From positions 215,452 through 279,451 of the forward strand of contig MNCI01018936.1 in NCBI GenBank assembly GCA_015680685.1: a stretch of DNA of 64,000 nt, read 5' to 3'. Both the position numbers and the translations under genes were made by a program. The stretch is from Gnetum montanum. Lineage: Eukaryota > Streptophyta > Gnetopsida > Gnetales > Gnetaceae. This document shows, one piece after another, positions 34,061 to 45,719 of this stretch. Below the pieces are notes generated by a model, which did no database searches, was not told the origin of the DNA, and worked only from the letters and a program-made list of their open reading frames with translations. The number at the start of each line of letters is the position of its first letter. Within the stretch, counting starts at the first letter, position 1.

Positions 34061-35839
34061 AAATTTTGAACTTCAGAAGCCATAGCTTTTGAATCTGTAA
34101 GCCTTTTTTGCTGAACAAGGAGTCATTTTTTACAAATTTTAACCTTTTAGATGCAATGATGAAGTCAAATTGATCCCATGAAGCTCTGAAATTTAGTTTT
34201 TACTCCTTGCACAGCATGGTACCTTAAGATTCTTGAAGACTTATTTTAGCATAATTTGGCCATACAATGTTCATTTCTAACATATAGATAGTCATTTCTA
34301 ATATTTTTCAATGTTCTAAACTAAATGTTGAGGTCATATTCATCATCTAAGTAACCAAAAATGAGGTGATATCTTAAACTATGCCTTAAGAGACCATAAC
34401 TTAAAATAACTAACCATGCCTAATAATTTAATTGTTGGGACTAAATACATTTAACATCTTGGGCCATCCTAGATCTTAGGCTAGGTGCTTAACCTTTGTA
34501 AATAAATAGTCTTAGATCACTAACCCCTAATGTGTCCTTAGTTACACTACTAAATTTAGGGTCTTAAGTAGGGAAGAAAGATCACTGCTAAGAATTTTGG
34601 TAATATAGCTAGTTATTACCAATCCAAAATCAATTGAAGCATTAGTTGGTAAACTAGAAGGATTGTAAAGATGTATACCAATTTATCCTATAACCAAATC
34701 ATGCAACAACAACATCATGGATAATCATAATCTTGCTCTAACAAGGTGGATGATACTTGTGAGGAGAAATAACCCAAGAGAGAATGTAGGAACAAGAATG
34801 AAAGTCCCTTATTAGTGAAAAACAACATCTCGTATGTCCAACATAGGCCTTGGATTGGCATGAGTATCAATATCTATGTATCTTGGCAAAGTTAATATTG
34901 ATTTTCTATAGTTGTAAGAAGTTTTTCCATGGGAATTCTTAAACCAATTCTAATTAGATTTGGAAAAAGATGCGATATAGAGATATTTACAAGCAAATAA
35001 GAATTCGATTTAAAGATTTGTTTCCATCAGTCCACCATGACATTCCATTAGTTAGTGCATATTTCAACTAGTTTGAATCTTTAATGAACATGTCAAATCC
35101 AAAAATTCAACAACATATGATGTCAATGAACATTATCCATCAAGAACCAAAATTTACCAACTATGCTACCATGATTAGTGAAGATAGGATTTGTCATTAA
35201 GATCCTAGACTACATCTTGTATGAGGCCCAACTCTTCCAATTTACAAAATGGCAAAGCTAAATTATAAGGAAGAAATTGAGATGCAAGATCAAGGCATAC
35301 CATCCTAAATAAGGTCATCTAATCACATATCACTTATGGTGGAACTATGACTACTTCCAAAAATTCTAGAGGTTGATCAAGAGTAGAGAGCATCTTACCC
35401 TTACTTTTATTTATAACCTTCATATTTTCTTTATTTTTCAATTTATATTTTGATTATGTAAGTACAATATCTAAGGTAATGCAAGTTATGAATAAGGATT
35501 TGCTCTATCTTCACTTGGGTAACTAGATATGAGTTGCACATTGTGTGATCTTGCTTAAGATTGTTGATTGCTGGTTGGTAGATCTTTAATTCATCCTTGT
35601 CATTATCTTAGAAAATGAGGTAAGTATTAATAAAACAAGATTTATTTCCCATATACTCTTCTCACTTATATTTTATTTGTAGAATAAGTAAGAGAACATT
35701 ATGATATACAACTTCAAGTCAAAAGGAGAAATCAAAGTCATGGAGCATTAAAGCATGGAAAGAAGCACTGGAGCTAGAGAAAGATAGTGAATGTAGATGC
35801 GTTTAAGGACAAATGAAACCTAAGAAAGGTATATTGCCA

Positions 35840-36406
35840 TGTCTCCATTCTTGAATGGTGTTACTACATAATGAAGATGGTCTTTCTTTATAACAAGTGT
35901 TGTGATTATTCTAATTAAGACCTAAAAAAGAAAGTTGTACTTAAGACCCAAACAGACGTGTTGTAATAACAGATATGTCTCTTGATGTGACCTTTGGGGA
36001 TTTGACCTAAGGTTTTATACTCGGGTATTAGAGGTTGTATCAACATAGAGTTGCAAAGCTAGTAAAGGTGAGTAATAGGCAAGGAGTGAAGTGGGATAGA
36101 AAGATGATTGGTCATCCCTTTTACCTGATTGTTGGCCTAACTATGGTGGTAATGCTAAATAGCCTCTAAGGAATAGATGTCAAAGGAAGATAACCTCAAG
36201 GAACACTCAGAGCATGACCCAAATACATTATTCCACATTAATAAAGCATTGCTTTTTTTTCTTTATGCATTTCCCCTATTATTTTCTTTATGTATAATGT
36301 CAAATGTAATGTATATTTGATGTTTGTCATGTATTTTCTTTATGCATAAAGTTGAATGTAATGTGCATTTGACATTTGGCACAACATCTGGGAACGTGAT
36401 GTCATA
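35840..36406 (+). mobile_element. 3' LTR of the LARD-like element
   Basis: Uninterrupted counterpart of 31309-32665. At the site where the other copy carries the solo LTR it reads CTCGGGTATTAGAGGTTG, an empty-site version. A partial internal duplication (TTTTCTTTATG(T/C)ATAA around 36288 and 36338) makes it slightly longer. Confidence 0.75.
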
Positions 36407-38098
36407 GACTCCTTATTTTCTTCTCTATTTAGAATCTTTCATGTGCACTTGTTTTCTAAAAGCAAGAGTATAACTATGATTTCTTTTCAAGAATCAAATA
36501 CTAGATTCTTAAAGATGTTACTTTTCAGCTATGACTTTAAGCAAAAAAGCTCCTAGTGAAAGGTGAACAACTAATTTGTTTTCTACAGTTTTAATTTTTA
36601 ATTTTTTTTTCGATACTCAAGGATGAGACACTTTCAAATTTTTTTGTTATTTATTCTTTCGTTTTGATTGATGTGTTCTTTTGTCTTCAAAGAGAGTGGT
36701 AAAAACCTATGAGGACACTCCTAAATAAGAGCAAGTCCTAATACTTTTTGTACCCAAAAGTCTTCAAGATTGATTGTAAGGATGAAAATCTAAAAAGACA
36801 TTTCAAAATACTGTACTTTTTCTATTTAATGTACTTTATTTTTTTTTAGTATTATTATGATTCTTAGAATCCAACGCCACAGCCCATAAAACTGACACTT
36901 CAGTGTACCATACCACGCCTAAGCTAAAAGAAAACAGCCGTTAGCGGTGGCCCACGCATATAATCTCATGCCTGCTGCATGCAGTTTGAAAAATTCCTCC
37001 TAACAATGCAGCAATGAGTGAGCTATGTCTTTCCATGTCCATGCTCATCGCTGCATTTGTACGATGAGCACTGAACAATTCAAGGCGGTGGTGTGAAGAT
37101 GAAAACTACGTGTTAGAATTTGAAGTCCTGCTCTTATTCATCATGAATATAAAACGTTTACATGTTTTTCTAATGCCAACCTGGAAACTTTCTGTATTGC
37201 TATAGCGTTGGGCTGAGTTGAATTGGTGAGGATCCATGATTCTTGTGTCTCTGCAGGATTTTATTCCGGTTTATATTCGGCAGACAATTGAAGTTGACTT
37301 TCAGGTAGCATGAAACATAACAATTACGATATATAAAACTTCAGTGTAACGCAAGGGTTTGCAAATACATAGATCTGCAGAGTTGCTCAGCTGCAAACTC
37401 ATACCGCATACTAATAATTAATAGAATAATGGCCAGTATTCCTGTATTTAGTACTTTGAAGAGTTTGAAGGCCCAAAGGAAATCCAGAATTGAGATGATA
37501 CCAGAGATGCAAAAGGTTTGACCCGTTTTTGTCCAAGCATCGAAGAACTGTTAACCATCGGCAATTTTGAATTTCACAAACTAGGTTGGTAGGATTAGCA
37601 GCGAGAATGGAAATTATTTTTTCCAGCAACAGAATTTTTGGAGGACTGTAATCAAGAAGCACATAATGTCTCTACGCTTGAGGCCTCGCCCCAAGAAGAA
37701 GCACACTTGTAGCTGCAAATCCATGAATAATATTATGCCATGAAACACGGAAATTTCACTATCCTTTCTTTGTCACGGAATCACTGCACGTAACGGCTAC
37801 CGTGAGAACCTAACTTTGTACCATATATTAATAATTTAATATGATTGATTCCCGGGACCTCTGATGTCTTGGCAAGAAAAAAAAGTTCTAAAACCATTTA
37901 GTAAACACGATTCAAATCTCAAGGTTAAAAAAATGGGCAAGCTGTATCATGTCGCCAAAAATTTCAATGCTTCCCGAAATGGTTGAACCGACGATGAATG
38001 GAGGGTTGGAAATAAAAACACTGTTGTGGATACATCAATTCCATGCTTATTTAATTAATTGGCGGCGAACGACCCGGGCAACACGAGCTTGCTTGCTG
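36407..38098. other. Possible low-copy host DNA
   Basis: CpG is more frequent here than in flanking repeats (for example 36930-37110), and no transposon signature is seen. A minus ORF (37662-37411) contains DKNGSNLLHL, reminiscent of one ankyrin-repeat turn, but the rest does not follow the pattern. A 48-nt exon candidate lies at 37257-37304. Confidence 0.4.
37257..37304 (+). other. Candidate 48-nt internal exon
   Basis: Preceded by a pyrimidine-rich acceptor (TTGTGTCTCTGCAG) and followed by CAG|GTAGCA. It is open in phase and encodes DFIPVYIRQTIEVDFQ, which has the texture of conserved protein. I cannot name the gene and do not see its neighbouring exons, so it could be a chance match. Confidence 0.25.
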
Positions 38099-38105
38099 TA
38101 TAAAC
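38099..38105 (+). promoter_or_regulatory. TATA-like box upstream of the small membrane ORF
   Basis: TATAAAC in GCTGTATAAACACC, about 120 bases before the ATG at 38220, a reasonable distance for a short 5' leader. Confidence 0.35.
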
Positions 38106-38219
38106 ACCAGAAAAATGTTAGTCTTGCAGACAAAAAAACACTGCAACAAAAGACATACTTGTCTTGATTTTGCTGCCAACGACCGTTTTGAAAGACGATC
38201 ACAATTCAAAATCTCAAAC

Positions 38220-38411
38220 ATGAGAAACAACGACATCGAGGACGATGGCTCTGAAATTCACATAAAAGGAATGAACATGCTCATGACCTCCCTGCTTGTG
38301 TTGGCACTGGTAGCCCTATTTTTGCTGAGCCTCTGGGTCTATGCCATCTTACGTCATCGCGGTAGCTGTCCGGCCTTCGTTGGTGGTGCCTTTGGTGGCT
38401 CCCGCTCATAA
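38220..38411 (+). CDS. Small single-pass membrane protein (63 aa), unrecognised
   Basis: An ATG at 38220 with A at -3 opens a 63-residue frame ending TAA at 38411. The order is an acidic N-terminus (MRNNDIEDDGSEIHIKG), one strong hydrophobic span of about 23 residues (MTSLLVLALVALFLLSLWVY), a basic stop-transfer (AILRHRGSC) and a Gly/Ser tail. The frame extends upstream to an ATG at 38115, but 38220 is preferred because of the TATA-like box at 38099 and its better context. The N-terminal layout recalls membrane RING proteins of the ATL type, but there is no RING, so it may be a truncated relic or a genuine small ORF. It is unlike its repeat neighbours in base composition. Confidence 0.35.
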   Translation: MRNNDIEDDGSEIHIKGMNMLMTSLLVLALVALFLLSLWVYAILRHRGSCPAFVGGAFGGSRS

Positions 38412-39095
38412 GCTGGACTGCAGCAGGGAGTTGAGGAAGAGATTGTAGGTTTTTGTAAAGGTTTTGGCTTGGTTATGGCTTGGTTAGATTCTATTTAATG
38501 GCATTAGCAACACACAGCATAGATTGAGAAATCTGCCATTAATGGCAAAATCTGCAATAAATCCCAGAGGAACATTAAAGCCGATTCAAAATCTGATGGG
38601 ATATTTGATTTAGTGATATATTTTTATTGATTTTTTAAGTTTATTATTTTGTATACTGCTAATTCTGATGCCAGACAAAAATTAACTGAGCTCTTACATG
38701 AACAAATGGAAAATGCCGTTACTAATATAGTGCATATAAGTGACATCTTTTGTAAATATGGACAATTTTAATCCGATATTTACAACGATTTGTTTAGATT
38801 TTGCCGATCCAATTTATAAAAAAGGGTTACTGATTTATGGATCAATCTGATTTTTTAAACTATGACACAGAGTTGTAAATTTAAAATTAAAAAAGGGTTT
38901 TAAGGAATTCTATGCTATATGTATTAGGTTGGTGGATTTCAACGACCATATAGTATTTTACCGGTTTCTTTTTAAAAATGATGTAACGAGTCGAGATAAA
39001 ACCTCGGCTTTTGTGTACTGTTGTAACACCCAATCCTCCGTGGTTGGTCTTAGATTTTAAAGAGTTAAAGCTTTTTATCCCAAAGGTAAATAATA
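38412..39095. other. Intergenic, nothing recognised
   Basis: Possible 3' untranslated sequence of the small ORF for the first ~200 bp, then AT-rich DNA without features. Confidence 0.35.
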
Positions 39096-39470
39096 TTGTT
39101 TTTCAAAATAACCGGATTAAATGTATTATATAAAATGTTGAAAGAGCGCCCTGCAACAATTGATAACATCCGCACAGCTGCAGCTTTGCTTTCTGTCCTT
39201 GCTCGCAAACTGGGCCTCAACTGGCTGGATGTTCATGGTAGGAAAACTTTTCAGCCCACAGCCATAGAACAGAGAATCCAAAGCTGCAAATCTTGGTCCA
39301 GAATTTATTTACTTGGAATATATCCAACCGAGTTTAAGCCGTCTCCTTATCTGTTTTTGACCTTTTTCTTGTTTTTTGCCCTTTCCGTACCCAGATTTCT
39401 TCCCTGTTTTAATTCCGATGTGTTTTCCACATATTTCTCTAAGATATTCTGTATGTTTTTACCGTTTTGA
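39096..39470 (+). CDS. Unrecognised ORF, possibly one exon with read-through intron
   Basis: A 124-codon frame. Its first part, from the ATG at 39135 (MLKERPATIDNIRTAAALLS, VLARKLGLNWLDVHG), looks like helical soluble protein and ends at 39237 in a plausible donor (CATG|GTAGGA). The second part (FLTFFLFFALSVPRF) is Phe/Leu-rich and looks like translated non-coding sequence. I do not recognise the family. It could be a gene fragment in low-copy DNA. Confidence 0.3.
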   Translation: MFFKITGLNVLYKMLKERPATIDNIRTAAALLSVLARKLGLNWLDVHGRKTFQPTAIEQRIQSCKSWSRIYLLGIYPTEFKPSPYLFLTFFLFFALSVPRFLPCFNSDVFSTYFSKIFCMFLPF

Positions 39471-39589
39471 AATATTCTTTGAATGAGTTTTGTTGTTTTA
39501 TCAAATGGTTGTTTTAAAATAGCTTCTCGGTTAGTGTGTAATATCTTTTAGTTGTTTATTTCTGTCGATAGTTTGTTTGCATACTTATT

Positions 39590-40210
39590 AGATCGGGCTG
39601 TATGGTTTAGGTTGGGTTGTATGGTTTAAAATGTTGTGTTAGTTGGCATATTTGTTAGGTTGGATAGTTCAAGATGCTATGTTAGTTTTCAATATTCTTG
39701 TTTAGGAATTTTGGTGTATAGTTTGCTGGGTGGTATATTTTTCTGTTATGTGATTCATAAGTTGTAACACATAGGTCAATGTTAAGTAGTTTATGAGTTG
39801 CATATTTTGGTTATTAGTGGTTGAGTTTCATTTTGTATAATTACATCATGTAATGTGAGAGTGAGAGGGTTATAAGTTGTTTGGGTTATTTTTATGTTAC
39901 ATAGTTTTAGGTTTGTTGTTCTATAACATTACTATAGGTTATCTAGGTTATTTCTATATTATGTAAGTTCATTTCAACTTTTGTTAATACTTTGTTAACT
40001 TTTTGTATTAGGTTGTATAGTTTAAGATGTTTTGTTAGTTTTCAAGGCTTGTTAAAGAGTTTTGTTATATAGGTTAGTATTTTAATCAATAGGTTGTAAC
40101 ACATAGGTTAATATTAGGTAGTTCATAAGTTGTATAAGTTGGGATCTTAAGTCATAGGTCAATGTTAGGTAGTTTATAAGTAGGTTAGGGTTATAAGTTT
40201 TGGGTTCCAT
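39590..40210. repeat. Degenerate AT/GT-rich repeats
   Basis: Words such as TTGTATGGTTTAAGATGTT(T/G)TGTTAGTTTTCAA and GTTGTAACACATAGGTCAATGTTA(A/G)GTAGTTTATAAGTTG recur two to four times at irregular spacing (39596, 39660, 39765, 40010, 40088, 40140). Confidence 0.6.
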
Positions 40211-40510
40211 TTTGTGTAGTTATGAATGTCTATCTAGATTTAGTGGATAGTAGAAATATACATGCTATGAGTTTTCAAAACATCATTAAGAAAATTATGA
40301 ATAGTTCCTAGTAACATTTAGAGCAAATTAACCAAATTTGCAACTATAGAATTATCAAGAAATATATCATTGGCTTAGTTGTAGTTTATAGTTTGTTAAT
40401 TAGCTATTTAATTTTTCCATTTTAATTTGGCATAGGTATGCTATTGATGTTGGTTATATTTTTTTTATATTTTTTTATGTTAGTCATACAAAAATAGAAC
40501 ATTGTCATAG

Positions 40511-41376
40511 TGATGAGTAGCAAGTAGTCCCTATGTCCAACCATACAAATCACAAATGTGCATTAGTGATCTGATCGAATTCCATGGACTTAGCTCCTAA
40601 GTATGCCTATAGAAAAAGATGGTGACGTAGAGAAATGTGATTGTTGTTTTCTTAGCCCTCACTTGTGTAGGTTCTCATGTATAGTTAACCGTGAGCTAAG
40701 GCATATAATATTTATTTATTATATTTTATATTTGTATAGATGTAATCCTAAGCATTGAGGTAAAGATAAATGGTTGGTAAATTAACTACTCTAGCTATCT
40801 AACAGTTACTAGCCTAACAAAGGTATTCAGGCCCACTTATCATACACATCTTGAACTCGTATCAATGCTACTGGGTTACAAAGTGTTAATTACTAGGTGT
40901 ACCAAATTCCCACTACTGGGGTTACCAACCATTCAACAATATGCTTGAAGTAGTCATACTCATGTGTTCATTATTAAGTGTATTAATTAATTAAGATCAG
41001 AATGTGAATTGCATTAATAATAAAGTGCATGTAAAAAATATTAATATAGTCCAATAACTACAAGGAATGTTAAGAATCTCATCTTTAATTTCAGTCATAT
41101 CAATGTTTTTAGGTATAAGATTCTCTAATAAAGATCTATACAATTGCTTAAGTTTCTACTATGAGCACTTAGAATATATTCTAACTTTGATGAAAGAAAA
41201 CTACAAGAGTTTGGCTATACTAATGACATAACATGCCATAAATATAGTTGATATGTGCATTTATATAACCTTGACATGACATTGAGTCGACGTATTTGCA
41301 TCGATGCATCTTTCCATGCATCGACAAGACTACGTTGATGCATGCCCATCAATGCAACAGTTGACATGATTCATCA
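40511..41376 (-). mobile_element. Athila-type LTR
   Basis: 866 bp from TGATGAGTAG to ATGATTCATCA, so TGATGA...TCATCA on the minus strand. It contains the family landmarks AACCATACAAATCACAA near the low end and a TATA-like TATATAA near 41262 (minus). The U3 has repeated GCATCGATGCATC, TGCATCGAC and GATGCATG words (41298-41360). Confidence 0.75.
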
Positions 41377-41639
41377 TACTTCCATGATGAAGTGAAAACT
41401 CATCCTTGAGTGAAGAAAAGTAGGATCGAACTTCTTACAAAATTGGAAAACTATGGAATTATTGATTGACTAACTTTAACTATTGAGTGACTCTAACTAT
41501 TGACTGACTCTGAGTGTCAAACTGTATGGAATTATGAAAAGTTATAAAAATTAGTGTGCATGATTAAAAAATGAAAACCCTTTATAAAATTGACAACAAG
41601 ATCCCTTTGATTGTTAAAGATGGGGTGAAGTTTAAATAG

Positions 41640-44447
41640 TGCTAGGAGGTGGAGGCTCCTAGGATGTTGAAGGATCTTCACCAAGCTCCAGTGCTTGTAG
41701 TGGTGGTGACAATTAAGGATGTTCTACTATAGCTACTACTTCAGGAGGAAGATGGAAAGCATCCAATAATGCTTTCATTTTCTCTTCTTTACTCTATGGG
41801 TTGTATGCAATTCACATAACTTTGTCGATGTGGGGTAGTATGAGAATGTTCCATAGGTAAGGCATTGTCGAGAACAACTCCTTAATATTCACAAACCATG
41901 TTGTGAATTGTTTTCATTTGATGTTAAACATCTTGACAAGGTTCTATAGTTTGTGGTAGTTGTTCATTCTTCTAGCAAGGTCCTCAACAACTGATTGTTG
42001 ATTAGTGAATTAGTCCTAAGGATTTCAAGCTCTACATTGGCTATCTCCAACTATATTTAGTCTCTTTGTGATACTTCAATTCATCCTCATAGAGAAGGTA
42101 CAAACTAGCCACCTATTTCTCTAGCTCTATCCTTGGCCTCGCCACAACCAGCATAACCAAGTTTGCATATCAAAGGATGGTGAGCTTCATGTATTCTATC
42201 ATCTCTTCTATCTACAACTCCTTTAGGTGGATTTTTAGCTTTATTGTATGTGTTTAAGTTGTCAAAGATTGGCTATGACACATTAGCTCTTTGTTGGAGT
42301 TATTAGAGTGTCTCATCCATCTCACCTTGTCCTTTTGCATTTCTTTCTTATTCACTTCCTTGAGGATCCTAACTTGGTCCCTATAGTGGTTTTTAACCTT
42401 TTCAAATTTTAGGACCTCATTCTTCTAGGCAGCTACCTCTATGGTTGTTTTGGAGTGAAGTGCCTAGACTTCCTCTGTAGAGAGATTTCAATTATCCATT
42501 ACTAACCTCCTCAAGTCAAGATTCACCTTAGCTAGCTACTCCTACTATTTTCATAAAAATTTGACCATTTTATCCTTTTGCTTCTTAACATTTTTTAGGC
42601 AATCAATATCTTTAGTGATGATCAAGTTTTCCTTGTGGACTTGAGCTAAGTCCTTATCAGTGTTGAAGTGAAGAGCTTCTAATAAGGAGACATCAAATAC
42701 CACCATCTCCTTAGCATTCTCAACCTCTCTTAATTTTTTTAAAGCTACTGGAAAGCTTCATCTTTGTTTAGGTCCTAGTTGATAATGGTGGGATCAGAGA
42801 TACAGGCTTGTAATTCCATAATTTTAGCAACCAATTAATAGTTTTCAGTAGTACATTCTTGCAACTGGGCATTGGTGATGATGAACTTGCCTTTCATCTC
42901 TAATGGCTTCAACTGGGTTACTATAATCTCATCTGAGAGATTAAATAGTTCTATGAGTAGTTGCCTAGTTCCCACTAGTTGGTTCAACATTTCCTTATGT
43001 TGGACTATACTCAACTGAACACTTTTTGTTCCTGTAGAAGCTTGAACATCTTTTAAGGTAGAAATGTCTAGAATAGTTGTAGCAGGAGCATTTAATTCCT
43101 TGATCACTTTATTTTTCACCACTTCCATTACTATCTCTTGCCCATGGTGCTGCATCACCAAGATAATTACCCCCTTACCTTCCTGTAGGTGCACTAAAAA
43201 AGTTGTAGCATTGTAAGAAATCTTAGGGAATTCTTGTTATCCAAGGATGGACACTGTAACTTCTTAGGTGCTTTGATTCATTCTCATGGGTACCTACATT
43301 CTTTGTGTAGAGAACCACAAGGTGGTCTCGTCTAGCCAATTGATGGTTCAAGTAACCTTGTTGAGAAGGCTTAATGTTGGGTAGTAGACCAATGGTTCCC
43401 ACCACTTACCTCATCCTATTATTGTTGTAATAGTTTCTCATGAAGTTTTTGGATCCTTCCAAAAGCTACATGGGCTTCTGGTGTGATCTCTCGGGTAGGT
43501 GGTGGTGGTGGCCACTCCTCTTCTAGTAGCATTTTAGATGATTTATCTTTCATCATCTCTTTCCAAGATTTGGCAGGAGCATGGTGAAGTATATCATTGG
43601 CATAACATGCTATGACTACCCTTTAGCAGAGTTTTTTAATAAGACACAAGAAGGAAAATTTCTTTCTCCCTCGCTTATTTTCTTTGAAGTGCTTCTCAAT
43701 TTGGAGGTACATGAGCTAAGGGAGGTTGATGGAGAACTTACCACTTAGAGTGGTGCATGCATGGCTGACCTTGCTAGGCCTCATTGTAGGATTTAGGTGA
43801 TAATTCACTATCTTGAAGTAAGCACAATTTACATTAGTTAGTACATTGTATTTCTTGTGGTCCGTCCATCCCATAGCAACATTGAATCCATTCTTTCTTT
43901 GCTTTAGGATCCATCTATGTAGAGATCTCGACTAAAGTTTTCCCTATATCAGGTAAGTTGAGGGCCTTAACAATTTCCTCAATCAAATAAGAGGTGGTTA
44001 TATACTTAATCTTAATTGTCACATCTCCTTGTTAGTTGCTCCAAAATAGGTATGTCTCCCCCATGTACCATTCTCCACTAGATGAGTGATTGGGCCACAT
44101 GGGAGACCTCTATAATTGGCTATGAACTTCCTCGAGTGCCAGGTCCAAGAAGGATCTAAATTTAAGTTCTTGGAGAAATAAACTTTGGACCTCCTTAAAA
44201 TGAATCTTCTCAAGGCAAACCTTAATCAATGTGGCCTCTATATTGGGCCTTAGTCTTGACACCTCATCTTGCCTAGATTAACCAATTTCTACCATGGGAA
44301 TCTAGCAAATAGATTCTGCTTCGGGCTCCTCTTGAAGAGGTCCTATTGCACGATTTTTAGCCTCTTGTTCTTGGGGCTATTATGGTTATTGCCAACTCCT
44401 TCCTTCTCATGGCCACTTTTTCCTTGGTTGTGATGGTCCTCCTATTG
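41640..44447 (-). pseudogene. Plant-transposon-protein-like domain plus coiled coil
   Basis: Minus strand. The N-terminal part (44215-43550) includes SWTWHSRKFIANYRGLPCGP, NCAYFKIVNYHLNPTMRPSK, FSINLPQLMYLQIEKHFKEN (Gln inferred at a TAG) and KFSFLCLIKKLC. The order of an A-W/Y-F-...-L-x-P segment, a hydrophobic I-N-L/V segment and a FPSLI..LC-like end is that of the domain Pfam calls putative plant transposon protein. A Pro-run (WPPPPPTREI) leads to a long coiled coil (43200-41900; ELFNDLSD-like, KELQIEEMIEYMKL, ARPRIELEKQVASLYLLYED). It is homologous to 12990-14480. Function unknown; such ORFs ride with Athila-class elements. Stops are mostly TAG. Confidence 0.6.
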
Positions 44448-44470
44448 GTGCTCCCCTCTTTGGTACCATT

Positions 44471-44997
44471 TGTGATCATAAATATAACCAAGGATTAGCA
44501 ATTAATGTGTAATCCATAGTGCTTTTTGATACCTTTTCTCTTTTGGTTAACATACACTTAGGTTAGTTTGTGATCATGGTAGTTTGCTTATTTTATTATT
44601 ATTTTATTCATTAGTCACTAGATTCTGTTTATAAGGTTTAACCTGGTGTACATGGAAATTTTAATATTATTTTAATAGTTAAACCTTGGGGAGTTAGAAA
44701 ACCTTTTGAAAAATGTTCCATTATAAACCATAGGTTTGTGGCCTCCATGATGTAAATTTTACCTTCAATAGCTAATGGGTTGAAAAATGAGATGAATCGG
44801 ATAAGTAGTTTAAAATTTATAACCCTTGGAACATTCTTTGGGATTTGAAAATTACAAAAAATATCCTTGTGTTATGAAGAAAATGTGAAAATTTAGCTAA
44901 GTGTTGACACATATTTATAGAATTTTGTTGATGCATCAAAGCATCAGGCTACGTCAATGGGGATGCATCAATGTAGCCATTTGAGACAATTTTCACA
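44471..44997 (-). mobile_element. LTR, divergent Athila-type
   Basis: About 527 bp with TGTGATCATAAATATAACC at the low end and CAATTTTCACA at the high end. The order of landmarks (tRNA-side ACCAAGG...AATGTGTAATCCATAG, U3 with GTTGATGCATCAAAGCATCA) parallels the LTRs at 40511 and 57720. It may be the 5' LTR of the unit at 40511-44997 or the 3' LTR of element B. Confidence 0.5.
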
Positions 44998-45719
44998 ATG
45001 AAATAACTAACTATTAGGGAAGAGTTTGATGATGAAATTGGAGTCCAAAAGAAGCTAGAAAATCCCAGAGTGTTCAATAATCATGGATGAGGGCTTGAAG
45101 TTCATTTGGGAAAGGAGATTTAGAGAAACGTATATAGGCAAGGAGCTTAAACTTGATGTTTCATTTTGAAAAATGATGGAATTGAATGTAAAATAACTAA
45201 GGGATAAGAAATTTTTTAAAAAAACTAGACCAAGGGGTATCCAAGTGGACCCTCCCCATAGAAGGATCATGCCCTTAATGCTCTTACATGCCCTCATACC
45301 TAGGAGTCCATAGGCACTAAGGATGATTAATGATCACAAAATATGATAAATCAAATCCACATAAGAAATCATCAAGGAATTAAGACCTACCAAAATAGAC
45401 ACATTGATTAACCATGATAAGAGGTAGTGAGGTGGTAGATGGTAAGAGTAAAATGATGAGAGAGTGTGTGTATGTATTTGGTAATGGAGTCTCTAATTCA
45501 AATCACATGAATTTCTTTGTGGATTGTGTGGTTAATGTGACTTGATATTGTCCCATCCTTAGTCAAAACCAAGTGCATCAAGTTCCAATGACTTTGCATG
45601 AACACATTTAGATTGTTTGATCCCTAGAGTTCATGAACACTCCAAAAGATCACCCAAAATTCCAAAGAGAGAAGAAAAAAAAGCAAGAAGTTAGGAGGGC
45701 ATTAGTTAGAGGGGTGTCT
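44998..45719. other. Unassigned spacer
   Basis: No recognised coding sequence. A minus ORF of 80 codons (45297-45055) has no domain. Confidence 0.35.

Larger units (their letters stand above)
32679..35839. other. Interior of the LARD-like element
   Basis: AT-rich, with no ORF above chance and no domain recognised on either strand. It includes a tRNA-like segment (33664-33755), a 5S rRNA-like segment (33978-34060) and a run of 13 A within 33938-33950. The tract just before the 3' LTR (AAGAAAGGTATATTGCCA) is a weak polypurine candidate. Confidence 0.5.
31309..36406 (+). mobile_element. Non-coding LTR element (LARD-like) with Met-tRNA primer site
   Basis: Direct terminal repeats 31309-32665 (about 515 bp after removing a nested LTR) and 35840-36406 (567 bp) both open TGTCTCCATTC and close CATCTG(A/G)GAAC...TGTCA(C/T)A. 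Inside the first is TTGGTATTAGAG, a primer-binding site of the initiator-Met type. The 3.2-kb interior shows no gag, pol or other recognised ORF, so this is a non-autonomous element or one decayed beyond recognition. I could not find a matching target duplication. Confidence 0.65.
40511..44997 (-). mobile_element. LTR-bounded unit carrying only a PTP/coiled-coil ORF
   Basis: Minus strand: an LTR at 44997-44471, a primer-site-like TGGTACC near 44460, a long decayed ORF (44447-41640) and an LTR at 41376-40511. No gag, protease, RT or integrase lies between the LTRs. The plus-strand region 12990-15538 repeats the order ORF then LTR. The two LTRs differ in length and termini, so they could belong to different insertions. 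A search for target duplications was inconclusive (CATAG at the low side). Confidence 0.45.

Noticed and set aside
31309-36406. Target-site duplication for the LARD-like element
   Set aside because: The flanking 5-mers (TGTCA and GACTC) do not match; none is claimed.
37411-37662. Ankyrin-repeat protein on the minus strand
   Set aside because: Only DKNGSNLLHL fits; the surrounding residues do not follow the repeat and no second repeat is seen.
41640-44447. Envelope-like protein of an Athila element
   Set aside because: The ORF sits in the env position, but I see no signal peptide or transmembrane pair. The domain order fits the plant-transposon-protein/coiled-coil type instead.
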